Shown: positions 1 through 7,694 of the stretch, one piece after another
Layout of the letters: each line of letters begins with the position of its first letter
Numbering within the stretch: the first letter of the stretch is position 1
Origin: Pseudomonas atagonensis
GTDB taxonomy: Bacteria; Pseudomonadota; Gammaproteobacteria; Pseudomonadales; Pseudomonadaceae
DNA length: 64,000 nucleotides
Direction: 5' to 3'
Assembly: GCF_011369485.1 (NCBI RefSeq)
Contig: NZ_VXCA01000036.1
Location: forward strand, 1-64,000
The notes under the pieces: model-generated
Told to the model about the DNA's origin: nothing
What the model saw: the letters and a program-made list of their open reading frames with translations, nothing else
The model's database searches: none
Made by a program: the position numbers and the translations under genes

Positions 1-2
1 CG

Positions 3-521
3 CCGGATCCGATCAAGTTGTCCGGTGGGCTGAATCAGTACCAGTACGTGCCGAATCCGACGGGATGGGTGGATCCGTTGGGGTTGGCTTGTATCCCTTG
101 CCCGGGAACGATACCCGCAGATGGGCCATACACTGAAATTGTACCTGGAGGAGGACTAGCCGCTCACGAAGCACAGGGTGGGCACCTGATTACAAGACAT
201 GTTGGAAGGACCGATGCCCAGTTGGCTCAACGGCTACAAGCAGAACCCAACATTCCTGCTGCTTCGACTTTCCTGAATCGAGCCGAAGCTGAAACTGCTG
301 TGTCTGAAGCGTTAAGCGCGAACTCGCACGAAGTGACGGCGTTCTTGGCAAGCACCAAAGTAAAGACAAGTTTTACGCATAATCTCAGTCGACCAGTAGG
401 TGTGAGTATGCTCAATGGTCTTTCGCAATCTCAACCGGCATCGAAAATACTTTTAGTGTTAAAGAAAGCCCCTTCACTACCTTTGGGATATTTTTTACTA
501 ACAGGATTTCCAGAGCTATGA
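3..521 (+). CDS. Rhs-family toxin, C-terminal end (RNase A-like tip), 5' truncated by window edge
   Basis: The open frame enters from the left edge and shows the end of an Rhs core (DPIKLSGGLNQYQYVPNPT, then WVDPLGLA), the usual autoproteolysis/junction region after which the variable toxin tip begins. The tip resembles the bacterial RNase A-like CdiA-CT family: a GGHLITRHVGRTDAQLAQR stretch holding a His and an Arg 11 residues apart, AASTF, and a terminal GYFLLTGFPE strand. In the characterised family the catalytic set is His, Arg, Thr and Tyr; here the last position reads Phe (TGF), so one residue may be changed. Expected to be delivered by type VI secretion and to cleave RNA in rival cells. 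The next gene overlaps by four bases (ATGA), as expected for its immunity partner. Only the end of the gene is visible. Confidence 0.8.
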   Translation, partial: PDPIKLSGGLNQYQYVPNPTGWVDPLGLACIPCPGTIPADGPYTEIVPGGGLAAHEAQGGHLITRHVGRTDAQLAQRLQAEPNIPAASTFLNRAEAETAVSEALSANSHEVTAFLASTKVKTSFTHNLSRPVGVSMLNGLSQSQPASKILLVLKKAPSLPLGYFLLTGFPEL

Positions 522-823
522 ACAATGCCTTTCCAGAAGCTCAAGATTTTTTTGGAGCTTACTTTCATCAAGACTGGCTGCTGGAGCACGACACAGCAGA
601 TCAAGTCATCGATGATTTTTTGAGAAACTCTGATAAAAGCGTACTGATTTTAGTCCATAGCGAACTTCAAACCCTGCTAAGTAAGGAGTTAAGTGAAATG
701 GAGCTAAGAGAATTTTTCTTAAAGGAACTCAACTGTTACTACTGTTACTGGAACGACTGGAAATCCGGTGAAGAGTGGCTCCGTCACATCGAAAGGAAGC
801 TTAGCGTAAACCTGGCTGACTAA
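518..823 (+). CDS. Immunity protein for the Rhs RNase tip (CdiI_2-like)
   Basis: A 101-residue acidic, Trp/Tyr-rich protein starting inside the stop of the Rhs gene (ATGA overlap). The N-terminal FFGAYFHQDWLLEH stretch followed by a helical acidic segment and a WRxHIERKL-like end resembles the contact-dependent-inhibition immunity family often called CdiI_2. Its likely role is to bind and neutralise the cognate RNase tip in the cytoplasm of the producing cell. Function is inferred from position and family resemblance. Confidence 0.78.
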   Translation: MNNAFPEAQDFFGAYFHQDWLLEHDTADQVIDDFLRNSDKSVLILVHSELQTLLSKELSEMELREFFLKELNCYYCYWNDWKSGEEWLRHIERKLSVNLAD

Positions 824-897
824 TATGCGCACGTCTAAGGGACCTAAGTCACAGGCCCTTAGAGCCAATCATTGGGTTTACACATAGAGGCTGCCGT

Positions 898-1059
898 TCA
901 CTGCTCATCCTCCTCATATTCCATATCCGCCTCATCCGAATCATTCAACGGCACCGTCGCATCATCCATCAGCGACCCCGGATCCTCATTTCCGGGATCA
1001 TTGATAAACGGCAGCCCACTCGGGCCTTTCTCTTCCTTGCCTTCAGTTTCGGGAGTCAT
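898..1059 (-). CDS. Small acidic hypothetical protein (53 aa)
   Basis: A 53-residue protein beginning MTPETEGKEEKG and ending in DEADMEYEEDEQ; more than a quarter of its residues are Asp or Glu. The internal ATG at 1059 is preferred to the longer frame because a GAGGTG ribosome site lies just upstream on the minus strand and the extension has no protein-like character. No domain recognised; it resembles small acidic orphans common in Pseudomonas. Confidence 0.6.
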   Translation of the reverse strand: MTPETEGKEEKGPSGLPFINDPGNEDPGSLMDDATVPLNDSDEADMEYEEDEQ

Positions 1060-1140
1060 GGCGCACCTCGTGTTTCGGGGGGAATGTATAGGTTCGAAAA
1101 GCCCTGGCGCCAAACGTTCCTGAGTCCGACGCGCCAAAAC

Positions 1141-1167
1141 GAAAAACCCGGCACTGGGCCGGGTTTC
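1141..1167 (-). terminator. Rho-independent terminator of the first glycine-zipper gene
   Basis: A perfect 9-bp stem (AAACCCGGC / GCCGGGTTT) with a 5-nt loop is followed on the minus strand by a T run. It lies 18 bases after the stop of the gene at 1185-1604. Confidence 0.8.
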
Positions 1168-1184
1168 TGCTGACGAACATCCCA

Positions 1185-1604
1185 TCAATGATGCCGGTTC
1201 TTGTGTTTGTTCTTGTGCTTGTGGCCGCCGCCGGAATGAGATCCGCCATCATCGCCCAGGCTATTGCCGACCGCGCCGCCGGCCGCGCCGCCCAAGCCTG
1301 CACCGACAGCAGAGCCAGTTGATCCGCCGAGGCTATTACCAACGACTGAACCACCGGCGGCACCGAGACCACCGCCAATGGCGGCTTCAGTGCGATTGTG
1401 TTTATTCGCCCCGACCGCACCGCCGGCAGCGCCACCCACACCGGCACCGACGGCGGCACCTGTGCTGCCTCCGAGCTGTCCGCCGACCACATTACCCAGC
1501 ACACCGCCGAGACCGCCACCCACGGCTGCCGAGCCATCACCGGCGGCCATCGCGCCTTGAGCCACCAACAATCCGAAAAACAGTGCAGACAATGACAAAC
1601 GCAT
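1185..1604 (-). CDS. Glycine-zipper secreted protein with His/Lys-rich tail (139 aa)
   Basis: Start at 1604 has a GTGAGG ribosome site and gives a clean signal peptide (MRLSLSALFFGLLVAQGAMA, cut after AMA). The mature part is almost entirely Gly/Ala with repeated GGxxGxxxG glycine-zipper units (GAGVGGAAGG, GAGLGGAAGG), then an unusual C-terminal tail rich in His, Lys and Asn (HKHKNKHKNRHH). Glycine zippers pack in membranes or oligomers; the tail could bind metal or nucleic acid, but this is speculation. A paralogue lies directly upstream on the same strand, so this is a tandem duplication, each copy with its own terminator. Confidence 0.8.
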   Translation of the reverse strand: MRLSLSALFFGLLVAQGAMAAGDGSAAVGGGLGGVLGNVVGGQLGGSTGAAVGAGVGGAAGGAVGANKHNRTEAAIGGGLGAAGGSVVGNSLGGSTGSAVGAGLGGAAGGAVGNSLGDDGGSHSGGGHKHKNKHKNRHH

Positions 1605-1694
1605 TTGAACCTCACAGTTCCCGAATCGGGACATTACGCCCAAGCATGGGCCTATGTGAGATTGGAGACATTGGTTGGAAAAACGTTCAGCCAT

Positions 1695-1723
1695 GAAAAA
1701 ACCCGACATCGAGCCGGGCTTTC
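1695..1723 (-). terminator. Rho-independent terminator of the second glycine-zipper gene
   Basis: An AAACCCG..CGGGCTT hairpin with an A run at its + strand left side (T run on the minus strand) lies 19 bases beyond the stop at 1742. Confidence 0.6.
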
Positions 1724-1741
1724 TCTGACAAGCGCTTTGTA

Positions 1742-2113
1742 TCAGTGACGCTTGTGACCTTTGGACAGGTTGCTGCCCACTGCGCCACCCGCTGCACCGC
1801 CGAGGCCAGCACCAATGGTGGCGCCAGTCTTGCCGCCAAGGCTGTTGCCGATCACCGAACCACCGGCTGCGCCGACACCGCCACCGATCGCGGCCTTGGT
1901 GCGGCTGCCCTTGCGTGCTGCCATCGCGCTGCCGGCTGCACCTGCCACACCTGCGCCAATCGCTGCGCCGGTGCTGCCGCCCATTTTCTGACCGACCACA
2001 TTACCCAACGCGCCACCCAGACCGCCGCCGAGCGCAGCAGTGCCATCACCGGCAGCCATTGCACCCTGAGCGACAAAAAGCCCGAGAACCAGAGCAGGCA
2101 GTGTTAAACGCAT
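1742..2113 (-). CDS. Glycine-zipper secreted protein, paralogue (123 aa)
   Basis: Signal peptide MRLTLPALVLGLFVAQGAMA is nearly the same as that of the downstream paralogue. The mature protein has two blocks of glycine-zipper sequence (GAGVAGAAGS, GAGLGGAAGG) and ends in a short basic LSKGHKRH tail instead of the long His/Lys/Asn tail of its neighbour. Probably exported and membrane or periplasm associated; function unknown. The divergent tails of the two copies are the main difference between them. Confidence 0.8.
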   Translation of the reverse strand: MRLTLPALVLGLFVAQGAMAAGDGTAALGGGLGGALGNVVGQKMGGSTGAAIGAGVAGAAGSAMAARKGSRTKAAIGGGVGAAGGSVIGNSLGGKTGATIGAGLGGAAGGAVGSNLSKGHKRH

Positions 2114-2250
2114 GACGAAAACCTCAAAAATTGGGATGACAAAAAGGGCCGGGATTGAATGCCGTCAGCGTGCAAAAGTCCAGATCAATCGGATACCTGC
2201 AGGCGCTCGGCGCCGATTGGACAGCGATTCTGCAAAAGGTTTTATGACAG

Positions 2251-2281
2251 GCAAAAAAAAGCCCGCTGGGGAGACGGGCTG
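2251..2281 (-). terminator. Terminator-like hairpin with no obvious upstream gene
   Basis: The stem AGCCCG / CGGGCT is followed on the minus strand by eight T residues. The gene at 2442-2630 already has its own terminator at 2401-2426, so this one is either a second terminator or ends a short RNA made from 2290-2400 on the minus strand. The rest of 2114-2400 holds no convincing gene and should carry the promoter of the gene at 2113. Confidence 0.6.
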
Positions 2282-2400
2282 GAGACTTGCTTTCTAACGG
2301 ATGGCTTCACCCTACTGAGAAGGACGTGAAAAGTTTGTGAAAAGCCTCGAAACCTTCCTGCCGCCCGTAGGGCATTTCCTCGTTTGCTGCTCAGGACATG

Positions 2401-2426
2401 AAAAACCCCGCTCATTGGCGGGGTTC
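2401..2426 (-). terminator. Rho-independent terminator
   Basis: Perfect stem AACCCCGC / GCGGGGTT with a T run on the minus strand, 16 bases past the stop of the small gene at 2442-2630. Confidence 0.8.
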
Positions 2427-2441
2427 TCGTTGCAGGACTAT

Positions 2442-2630
2442 TTACTTACGGGCGCGCGTCGCGACCCTGGGTAGAAATTTCGCCTTCGGCCCTTTCGGTG
2501 CCGTGGACTTGATCTTGCCGGTCTGAACCGGATCCTCGCCAAAGCCAGCCTGATACTCGGTCTGGCCGCACCGCACGCAATTGTTGAAGGAAAATTCAGC
2601 CCCATCGTCTTCGATATACGGATCAGTCAT
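2442..2630 (-). CDS. Small hypothetical protein (62 aa)
   Basis: A 62-residue frame with acidic N-terminus (MTDPYIEDDGAEF), a CVRCG pair of cysteines near residue 18 that could hold a metal, and a Lys/Arg-rich end. It is followed by a good terminator, which supports transcription. No family recognised. Confidence 0.5.
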   Translation of the reverse strand: MTDPYIEDDGAEFSFNNCVRCGQTEYQAGFGEDPVQTGKIKSTAPKGPKAKFLPRVATRARK

Positions 2631-2851
2631 ACCTTCGCCCCTTCAAAACGGGTCGACACCGGCAAAGCCCTTTTGCCTGAAAAAATATCGACCTCCAAGG
2701 CTTTTGAGACTAGCCGGTCATTCCTGGACTTGTTATTCAGATCGACCGGTGCCCGACGAATGGGCTACAAAAAATAAACAAAATCCAGAGGCGTTTTCCC
2801 TCCAAATCAAGCTAATCTGCACTTCCGTTTCATTGCGAAGGAATCGCGAGC

Positions 2852-3205
2852 ATGCCCCTGAAAACCAGCGCCCTACTCCTTTCAGCTCTGATGATCAGTG
2901 GCTGCGGAACCATCAGCAGTGTGTTCCAGGAGGACACCGTTGCAGGCAATGACCTGAAAGCGCGCAAAACCTATTGCGATTCGATTTCCCGCATTTACAG
3001 CGGCATCGGCTACGACTTCTGCGTACTCCATGCCCCTGAATTGCCGATGAAAGCCTTCGGCACGGGCCGCCCCGCAGCACCGCTGGTGCTGCTCGATCTG
3101 GCGGTCTCCGGAGTAACGGATACCTTGGTATTGCCTTACACCGCCTATCAACAGATTAAACACGGCAATATCGAAATCTATCAGGCACAAACGTCGAATC
3201 AGTAA
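2852..3205 (+). CDS. YceK/YidQ-family lipoprotein (117 aa)
   Basis: The N-terminus MPLKTSALLLSALMISGCG carries a lipobox (ISGC) with the acylated Cys at residue 18, so it should be a lipoprotein. The rest (GTISS near the start, RIYSGIGYDF, then PLVLLDLAVSGVTDTLVLPYT) matches the layout of YceK/YidQ small outer-membrane lipoproteins, whose role is not known. Length is normal. It converges on the ybjQ-like gene with no gap. Confidence 0.8.
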   Translation: MPLKTSALLLSALMISGCGTISSVFQEDTVAGNDLKARKTYCDSISRIYSGIGYDFCVLHAPELPMKAFGTGRPAAPLVLLDLAVSGVTDTLVLPYTAYQQIKHGNIEIYQAQTSNQ

Positions 3206-3526
3206 TCAGCGCAACTTGACCGCCGTACCGGTTGCAAACACCACAACCATGCCGCCCTTGCCGGCCGGCATGCTGATCTCGAAATCCACGCCGACCACCG
3301 CATCCGCTTGCAAAGCACGTGCTCGCTCCCTGATTTCATCGGTGGCCTGAATACGCGCTTCCTTCAACGCCCGTTCCAGCGTCTGCGACCGCCCACCAAA
3401 AAAGTCGCGCATGCCGGCGAACATGTCACGAATCACATTGACGCCCTGCACCGACTCGGCACTGACAATGTCCAGATACGCGGTGATCTGGCGGCCTTCG
3501 ATGGCGTGAGTGGTAGAAATGATCAT
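3206..3526 (-). CDS. YbjQ family (UPF0145) protein (106 aa)
   Basis: A full-length YbjQ-type protein: N-terminal strand MIISTTHAIEGRQI, central GVNVIRDMFAGMRDFFGGRS, the helix ALKEARIQATDEIRERA, and ADAVVGVDFEI with a hydrophobic final strand. The fold is described as a pentameric heavy-metal-binding-like domain; the function is not established. Cytoplasmic, single gene. Confidence 0.85.
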   Translation of the reverse strand: MIISTTHAIEGRQITAYLDIVSAESVQGVNVIRDMFAGMRDFFGGRSQTLERALKEARIQATDEIRERARALQADAVVGVDFEISMPAGKGGMVVVFATGTAVKLR

Positions 3527-3631
3527 TGAGCCGTCCTTTTCACTGGCGAAGAAAAAACGCGATTGTAATCCCTACCCACGATGAAGCCGACTTCAGCAAC
3601 GCTCTCGATAAAATCCAGACACCAGAAACCA

Positions 3632-3667
3632 CAAAACCCCTGACTTCTGTCGAAATCAGGGGTTTTG
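3632..3667 (-). terminator. Terminator downstream of tRNA-Ser
   Basis: A perfect 12-bp inverted repeat (CAAAACCCCTGA / TCAGGGGTTTTG) sits 13 bases beyond the 3' end of the tRNA gene on the minus strand. Confidence 0.8.
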
Positions 3668-3679
3668 CGTAATCGAATG

Positions 3680-3769
3680 TGGCGGTGAAGGAGAGATTCG
3701 AACTCTCGATACAGTTTCCTGTATACACACTTTCCAGGCGTGCTCCTTAAGCCACTCGGACACTTCACC
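3680..3769 (-). tRNA. tRNA-Ser (anticodon GGA)
   Basis: On the minus strand the gene begins GGTGAAGTGTCCGAGTGG and ends CTTCACCGCCA with the CCA encoded. The anticodon loop is CTGGAAA (GGA), the long variable arm pairs (TATACAGG / CTGTATCG region), and the T arm reads GAGAGTTCGAATCTCTC. Length of 90 nt is typical of a class II serine tRNA decoding UCC/UCU. Confidence 0.95.
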
Positions 3770-4077
3770 GTATCTCTTCAAACATGTTCTGTCTGTCGAG
3801 GCGCGCTAATGTAGTCGAAAGCTTTTCCGATGGCAAACTTTTTTTCAGAATTTTCATGCGGTTAAGAGAAAAAGCTACTTTCCCTGCGGATAGGCCATGG
3901 CAAACCGGCCAATCTCTGGTGGGCGCAGCCCTTCTATATAGAAGCAGAAGCATCTGCCATGTGGCGCGCTACGCTGGATGAGCCGGGAATCGGTGACCAG
4001 CGAGTCAGTCACGGCGCTTTACCTTGCCTACGGCGCTGGGTAACGTCTGCCTCATCTTTCTTACAAGGAATAGCGTC

Positions 4078-4767
4078 ATGAGTGAGTTGATTGCCTACCA
4101 CCTCGAAGACGGTATCGCGACCCTGACCTTGAACAACGGCAAGGTCAATGCCATTTCCCCGGACGTGATTACGGCGTTCAACGCGGCGCTGGATCAGGCG
4201 GTGGCTGATCGTGCCATCGTGATCATCACCGGGCAGCCCGGCATTCTGTCCGGCGGTTATGACCTGAAAGTGATGACGGCCGGTCCGAAGGAAGCCGTGT
4301 CGCTGGTGACTGCTGGTTCGACGCTGGCTCGTCGCCTGTTGTCTCACCCGTTCCCGGTGATTGTTGCCTGCCCTGGCCACGCTGTGGCCAAAGGTGCATT
4401 CATTCTGCTGTCGGCCGACTACCGAATCGGCGTCGATGGCCCGTTCAGCATTGGTCTGAACGAAGTACAGATCGGCATGACCATGCACCACGCCGGCATC
4501 GAGCTGGCCCGTGACCGACTGCGTCGCTCGGCATTCCACCGTTCGGTGATCAACGGTGAGATGTTCGATCCAAAAAGCGCCGTCGATGCTGGCTTCCTCG
4601 ATAAAGTCGTGGCTGCCGAAGAGTTGCAGGGCGCCGCCCTTGCCGCTGCGCGTCAATTGAAGAAGATCAACATGAACGCGCACAAGAACACCAAGCTGAA
4701 GGTGCGCAAAGCGCTGCTGGAAACTCTGGATAACGCCATCATTCAGGATCAGGAGCATCTGGGCTAA
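4078..4767 (+). CDS. Crotonase-family enoyl-CoA hydratase/isomerase (229 aa)
   Basis: Start at 4078 follows AAGGAA at good spacing; the longer frame adds unrelated residues. Crotonase fold markers: ATLTLNNGKVNAIS near the N-terminus, the oxyanion loop SGGYDLKV, and GHAVAKGAFILLSADYRIG followed by IGLNEVQIGM. The usual second catalytic Glu of hydratases is not obvious, so it may be an isomerase or another crotonase reaction. Length is short for a hydratase but within the family. Stands alone with its own terminator. Confidence 0.8.
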   Translation: MSELIAYHLEDGIATLTLNNGKVNAISPDVITAFNAALDQAVADRAIVIITGQPGILSGGYDLKVMTAGPKEAVSLVTAGSTLARRLLSHPFPVIVACPGHAVAKGAFILLSADYRIGVDGPFSIGLNEVQIGMTMHHAGIELARDRLRRSAFHRSVINGEMFDPKSAVDAGFLDKVVAAEELQGAALAAARQLKKINMNAHKNTKLKVRKALLETLDNAIIQDQEHLG

Positions 4768-4790
4768 ACACCCGGATTCAGCGCTGAAGA

Positions 4791-4819
4791 AAAGCCCGAC
4801 CGTCGTGTTGGGCTTTTTC
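4791..4819 (+). terminator. Rho-independent terminator after crotonase gene
   Basis: AAAGCCCGAC / GTTGGGCTTT hairpin (one G-T pair) followed by TTCTT, 23 bases past the stop. Confidence 0.75.
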
Positions 4820-4984
4820 TTGCACGCTCGGTTGAAAACACCGTGAAGGCTCTAGGACGTGTCTGACACTGCTAGCGGAAACATGCGCTTAAACATCGGC
4901 CATCTCCGGACTCTATAGTGGCAATTGCCGAAAACAGTGCACATCCGTACACTGCGCCACCTTTTGTCCCGGTGGGCCTGCAAA

Positions 4985-5707
4985 ATGCTGTTTGTGTTTC
5001 GTATGTTATTGATGGGCCTGCACTTTATTCTGGCGGGAGTGCTCGGGGTGATCCTCGGCCTGTGCCGGCCGTTCAATCCGGACAATAGCCGCTTGTGCGC
5101 GCGTCTCTATGCATTGCCGGCGATGTGCATCTTGCGTCTGCGCGTGAAGTCCGAAGTCAGTGGCTTGATGAACAAGCCAGACAGCTGCGTGATCGTCGCC
5201 AATCATCAATCCAACTATGACCTGTTCGTGTTCGGCAACGTGGTGCCGCGCCGCACGGTTTGCATTGGTAAAAAGAGCCTGAAATGGGTACCGTTGTTCG
5301 GGCAACTGTTCTGGCTGGCCGGCAATGTGCTGATCGACCGGGGCAATGCGCACAAGGCGCGCCAGTCGATGCTCACCACGACCCATACTTTGCAGAACGA
5401 AGACACCTCGATCTGGGTGTTTCCGGAAGGCACGCGCAACCTCGGCGAAGAGCTGCTGCCATTCAAGAAGGGTGCATTCCAAATGGCAATCGCCGCCGGC
5501 GTGCCGATCGTTCCGGTATGTGTCAGCAGTTACATCAAACACATGCGCCTGAACCGCTGGCGCAGCGGGAAAATTCTCATACGCTCGCTACCGGCCATTC
5601 CTACCGCCGGACTGACCATGGACGACATGCCCATGCTCATCCAGCAATGCCGCGAGCAAATGCGCGAGTGCATCGAGTCGATGGATCGGCAACTGCAAGC
5701 CGCGTAA
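4985..5707 (+). CDS. plsC: 1-acyl-sn-glycerol-3-phosphate acyltransferase (PlsC type, 240 aa)
   Basis: Adds the second acyl chain to lysophosphatidic acid at the inner membrane in phospholipid synthesis. An N-terminal hydrophobic segment (about residues 3-28) is followed by the HX4D motif (NHQSNYD, 73-79), the IDRG block near 117 and the FPEGTRN block at 146-152 that binds the phosphate. The ATG at 4985 is chosen because the upstream TTG adds a charged stretch not seen in the family and would bury the membrane segment. Pseudomonas often has several PlsC homologues, so the exact substrate is not fixed by sequence. Confidence 0.85.
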   Translation: MLFVFRMLLMGLHFILAGVLGVILGLCRPFNPDNSRLCARLYALPAMCILRLRVKSEVSGLMNKPDSCVIVANHQSNYDLFVFGNVVPRRTVCIGKKSLKWVPLFGQLFWLAGNVLIDRGNAHKARQSMLTTTHTLQNEDTSIWVFPEGTRNLGEELLPFKKGAFQMAIAAGVPIVPVCVSSYIKHMRLNRWRSGKILIRSLPAIPTAGLTMDDMPMLIQQCREQMRECIESMDRQLQAA

Positions 5708-5713
5708 AAAACC

Positions 5714-5736
5714 AAACCCGCCCTGTGCGGGTTTTC
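5714..5736 (+). terminator. Rho-independent terminator after plsC
   Basis: AAACCCGC / GCGGGTTT stem with a short loop and T-rich tail, starting 7 bases after the stop. Confidence 0.8.
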
Positions 5737-5842
5737 TTTTGCCCGGTGAACTGTGCAGATTTCACTGACTCTGAAGCAGCGACAAGGCTAAGCTGAAGCC
5801 TTGCATTCCCTGCCATCTGCCAAGAAGAAGTGAATTACCACC

Positions 5843-6814
5843 ATGGGTCGAGTTGTTGCTGCTGCGGTGTACAGCGCGGGTAAGAAAGTCACCAACATTA
5901 CTCTCGATGAAGGTGCAGCCTGGGCCGCCAAGACCGGGCACTTTGTATGGATCGGTCTCGAAGAGCCGAACGCCCAGGAACTGGCCAATCTGCAACGTCA
6001 GTTCAACCTGCACGAACTGGCCATCGAAGACGCCCTGGAAAAACACAGCCGACCGAAGCTGGAAACCTTTGGTGACGCTTTGTTTATCGTCACCTACTCG
6101 CCAATTCGCGAGCACGGGATTCTGCAATTCATCGAAACCCACATCTTTGCCGGCAAGGGTTACATCATCACCGCACGGAACGGCCACTCGGCGTCCTACG
6201 CCCACGTCCGCCAACGCTGTGAGGCGCGTCCCCTTTTATTGGAGCATGGGGAAGATTTCGTACTGTATGCACTGCTCGATTTCGTCATCGAAAACTATCA
6301 ACCGGTCGGCGAAGCGATCCACGCCGAGATCGATGAGCTGGAGCGCAACGTGCTGTGCAGTGCGCTGAACGAGCATGACATTCAAAGGCTGCATGGCCTG
6401 CGTCGGGATGTCGTGCGTCTGCGCCGTTACGCGGCCCCCATGGTGGAAATCGGCGAAGAGTTGCAACGGCTGAGCTTCCCGTTCATCGACAAGAACATGC
6501 GCCCGTACTTTCGCGATGTGCAGATCCACGTCACGCGGCAGATGGAAGACCTGACGACACTTGCGGAAATCGCCAGCCAGACCATCGAGATCGGTGTGTT
6601 ACTCGAGGCTTCACGGCAGAGCGTGGTGCAACGAAAGTTCGCGGCGTGGGCGGCGATTCTGGCGTTCCCGACGGCCGTGGCGGGGATTTACGGGATGAAC
6701 TTCCAGAACATGCCGGAGCTGACCTGGCATTACGGTTATTTCGGCGTGCTGGGGTTTATTGCGGTGGGATGCGTGAGTTTGTGGGCGAGCTTCAAGAAGT
6801 CCGGCTGGCTATAA
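5843..6814 (+). CDS. corA: CorA-type magnesium/cobalt transporter (323 aa)
   Basis: A full-length CorA: a large cytoplasmic N-terminal alpha/beta domain, a long helix (about 150-270), then two C-terminal membrane helices. The pore signature YGMN lies at residues 283-286 at the end of the first helix, and the loop FQNMPEL contains the acidic MPEL element seen in CorA. The second helix ends with the basic KKSGWL tail facing the cytoplasm. Forms a homopentameric Mg2+ channel. It follows plsC after a terminator, so it is likely transcribed on its own. Confidence 0.9.
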   Translation: MGRVVAAAVYSAGKKVTNITLDEGAAWAAKTGHFVWIGLEEPNAQELANLQRQFNLHELAIEDALEKHSRPKLETFGDALFIVTYSPIREHGILQFIETHIFAGKGYIITARNGHSASYAHVRQRCEARPLLLEHGEDFVLYALLDFVIENYQPVGEAIHAEIDELERNVLCSALNEHDIQRLHGLRRDVVRLRRYAAPMVEIGEELQRLSFPFIDKNMRPYFRDVQIHVTRQMEDLTTLAEIASQTIEIGVLLEASRQSVVQRKFAAWAAILAFPTAVAGIYGMNFQNMPELTWHYGYFGVLGFIAVGCVSLWASFKKSGWL

Positions 6815-6823
6815 CCGGTATTG

Positions 6824-6863
6824 CCTGTGGCGATCAGGCTTGCCCTCATCGCCACAAGCAAGT
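6824..6863. repeat. Palindrome between corA and the amidotransferase gene
   Basis: An imperfect inverted repeat with arms TTGCCTGTGGCGAT and ATCGCCACAAGCAA lies between convergent genes. It may serve as a bidirectional terminator or be a degenerate REP. Confidence 0.5.
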
Positions 6864-6871
6864 GTCAGACA

Positions 6872-7600
6872 TTAAACAGCTTTGGCTTCTGGCTTGTGCG
6901 CCACAAACCGCATCATCCACTCCGCAACCGTGGTGCCATGATGGTCCTGCTCCAGGCTGGCCACGCCTTTGCTGTAAATCTGCGAACCCAGCGCTTCTTG
7001 ACGCAGATCCAGCAGCGCACGCGAGTAATCGTGAATGAACTCCGGATGGCCCTGGAAGCACAGCACCTGATCGTTGATGTGATACGCCGCAAACGGGCAG
7101 AAATCGCTGGAGGCAATCACCGTAGCGTTTTCCGGCAATGCGGTGACCTGATCCTGATGACTGATCAGCAGCGTCAGCTCTTCACGCACAGGACTCATCC
7201 ACGGCGCCTTCGCTGCGAGTTTGTAGTTGTGGGTGCCGACGCCCCAGCCCTGCGTGGCGCGCTCGCTCTTGCCGCCGAGCAGCAGCGCCAGCAATTGATG
7301 GCCGAAACACACGCCCAGCAGTTTGTCGCCACGCTCGTACCGGTTCAGCAGGTATTCCTTGAGCGTTTGAATCCACGGGTCGGTGCCAAATGAATCGGCC
7401 TTGCTGCCGGTGACCAGGTACGCATCGAAGGTCTGCTCGTCGCTCGGGTACTCTCCCTGCATCACGTTGTATACGGTGAACTCGGCGGCAATCGGTTGCT
7501 GCGAGAACAGGCGCTGAAACATCTGCCCATAACCCTGATATTGATCGACCAGTTCCGGACGCAGGATGTCGGTTTCCAGAATGCAGATGCGTAGCGACAT
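6872..7600 (-). CDS. Class I glutamine amidotransferase (242 aa)
   Basis: A stand-alone glutaminase-like domain. The nucleophile elbow LLGVCFGHQ puts Cys at residue 98, with His185 and Glu187 in CFQGHPEF completing the Cys-His-Glu triad; the oxyanion region VTGSKADSF is near residue 64. The start at 7600 removes a long unrelated N-terminal extension. The family includes GMP-synthase-like and gamma-glutamyl-polyamine hydrolase-like enzymes; the acceptor cannot be named. It is co-oriented with the beta-oxidation pair, about 95 bases downstream. Confidence 0.85.
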   Translation of the reverse strand: MSLRICILETDILRPELVDQYQGYGQMFQRLFSQQPIAAEFTVYNVMQGEYPSDEQTFDAYLVTGSKADSFGTDPWIQTLKEYLLNRYERGDKLLGVCFGHQLLALLLGGKSERATQGWGVGTHNYKLAAKAPWMSPVREELTLLISHQDQVTALPENATVIASSDFCPFAAYHINDQVLCFQGHPEFIHDYSRALLDLRQEALGSQIYSKGVASLEQDHHGTTVAEWMMRFVAHKPEAKAV

Positions 7601-7694
7601 AAAAAATACCTGACACGTGATGGGAATAATGAACACCCCAGAGCCTGCCTTGAAACACCCCGGCAAGGCAAGCCCCGGAAGGGTTCCCTGGCGT

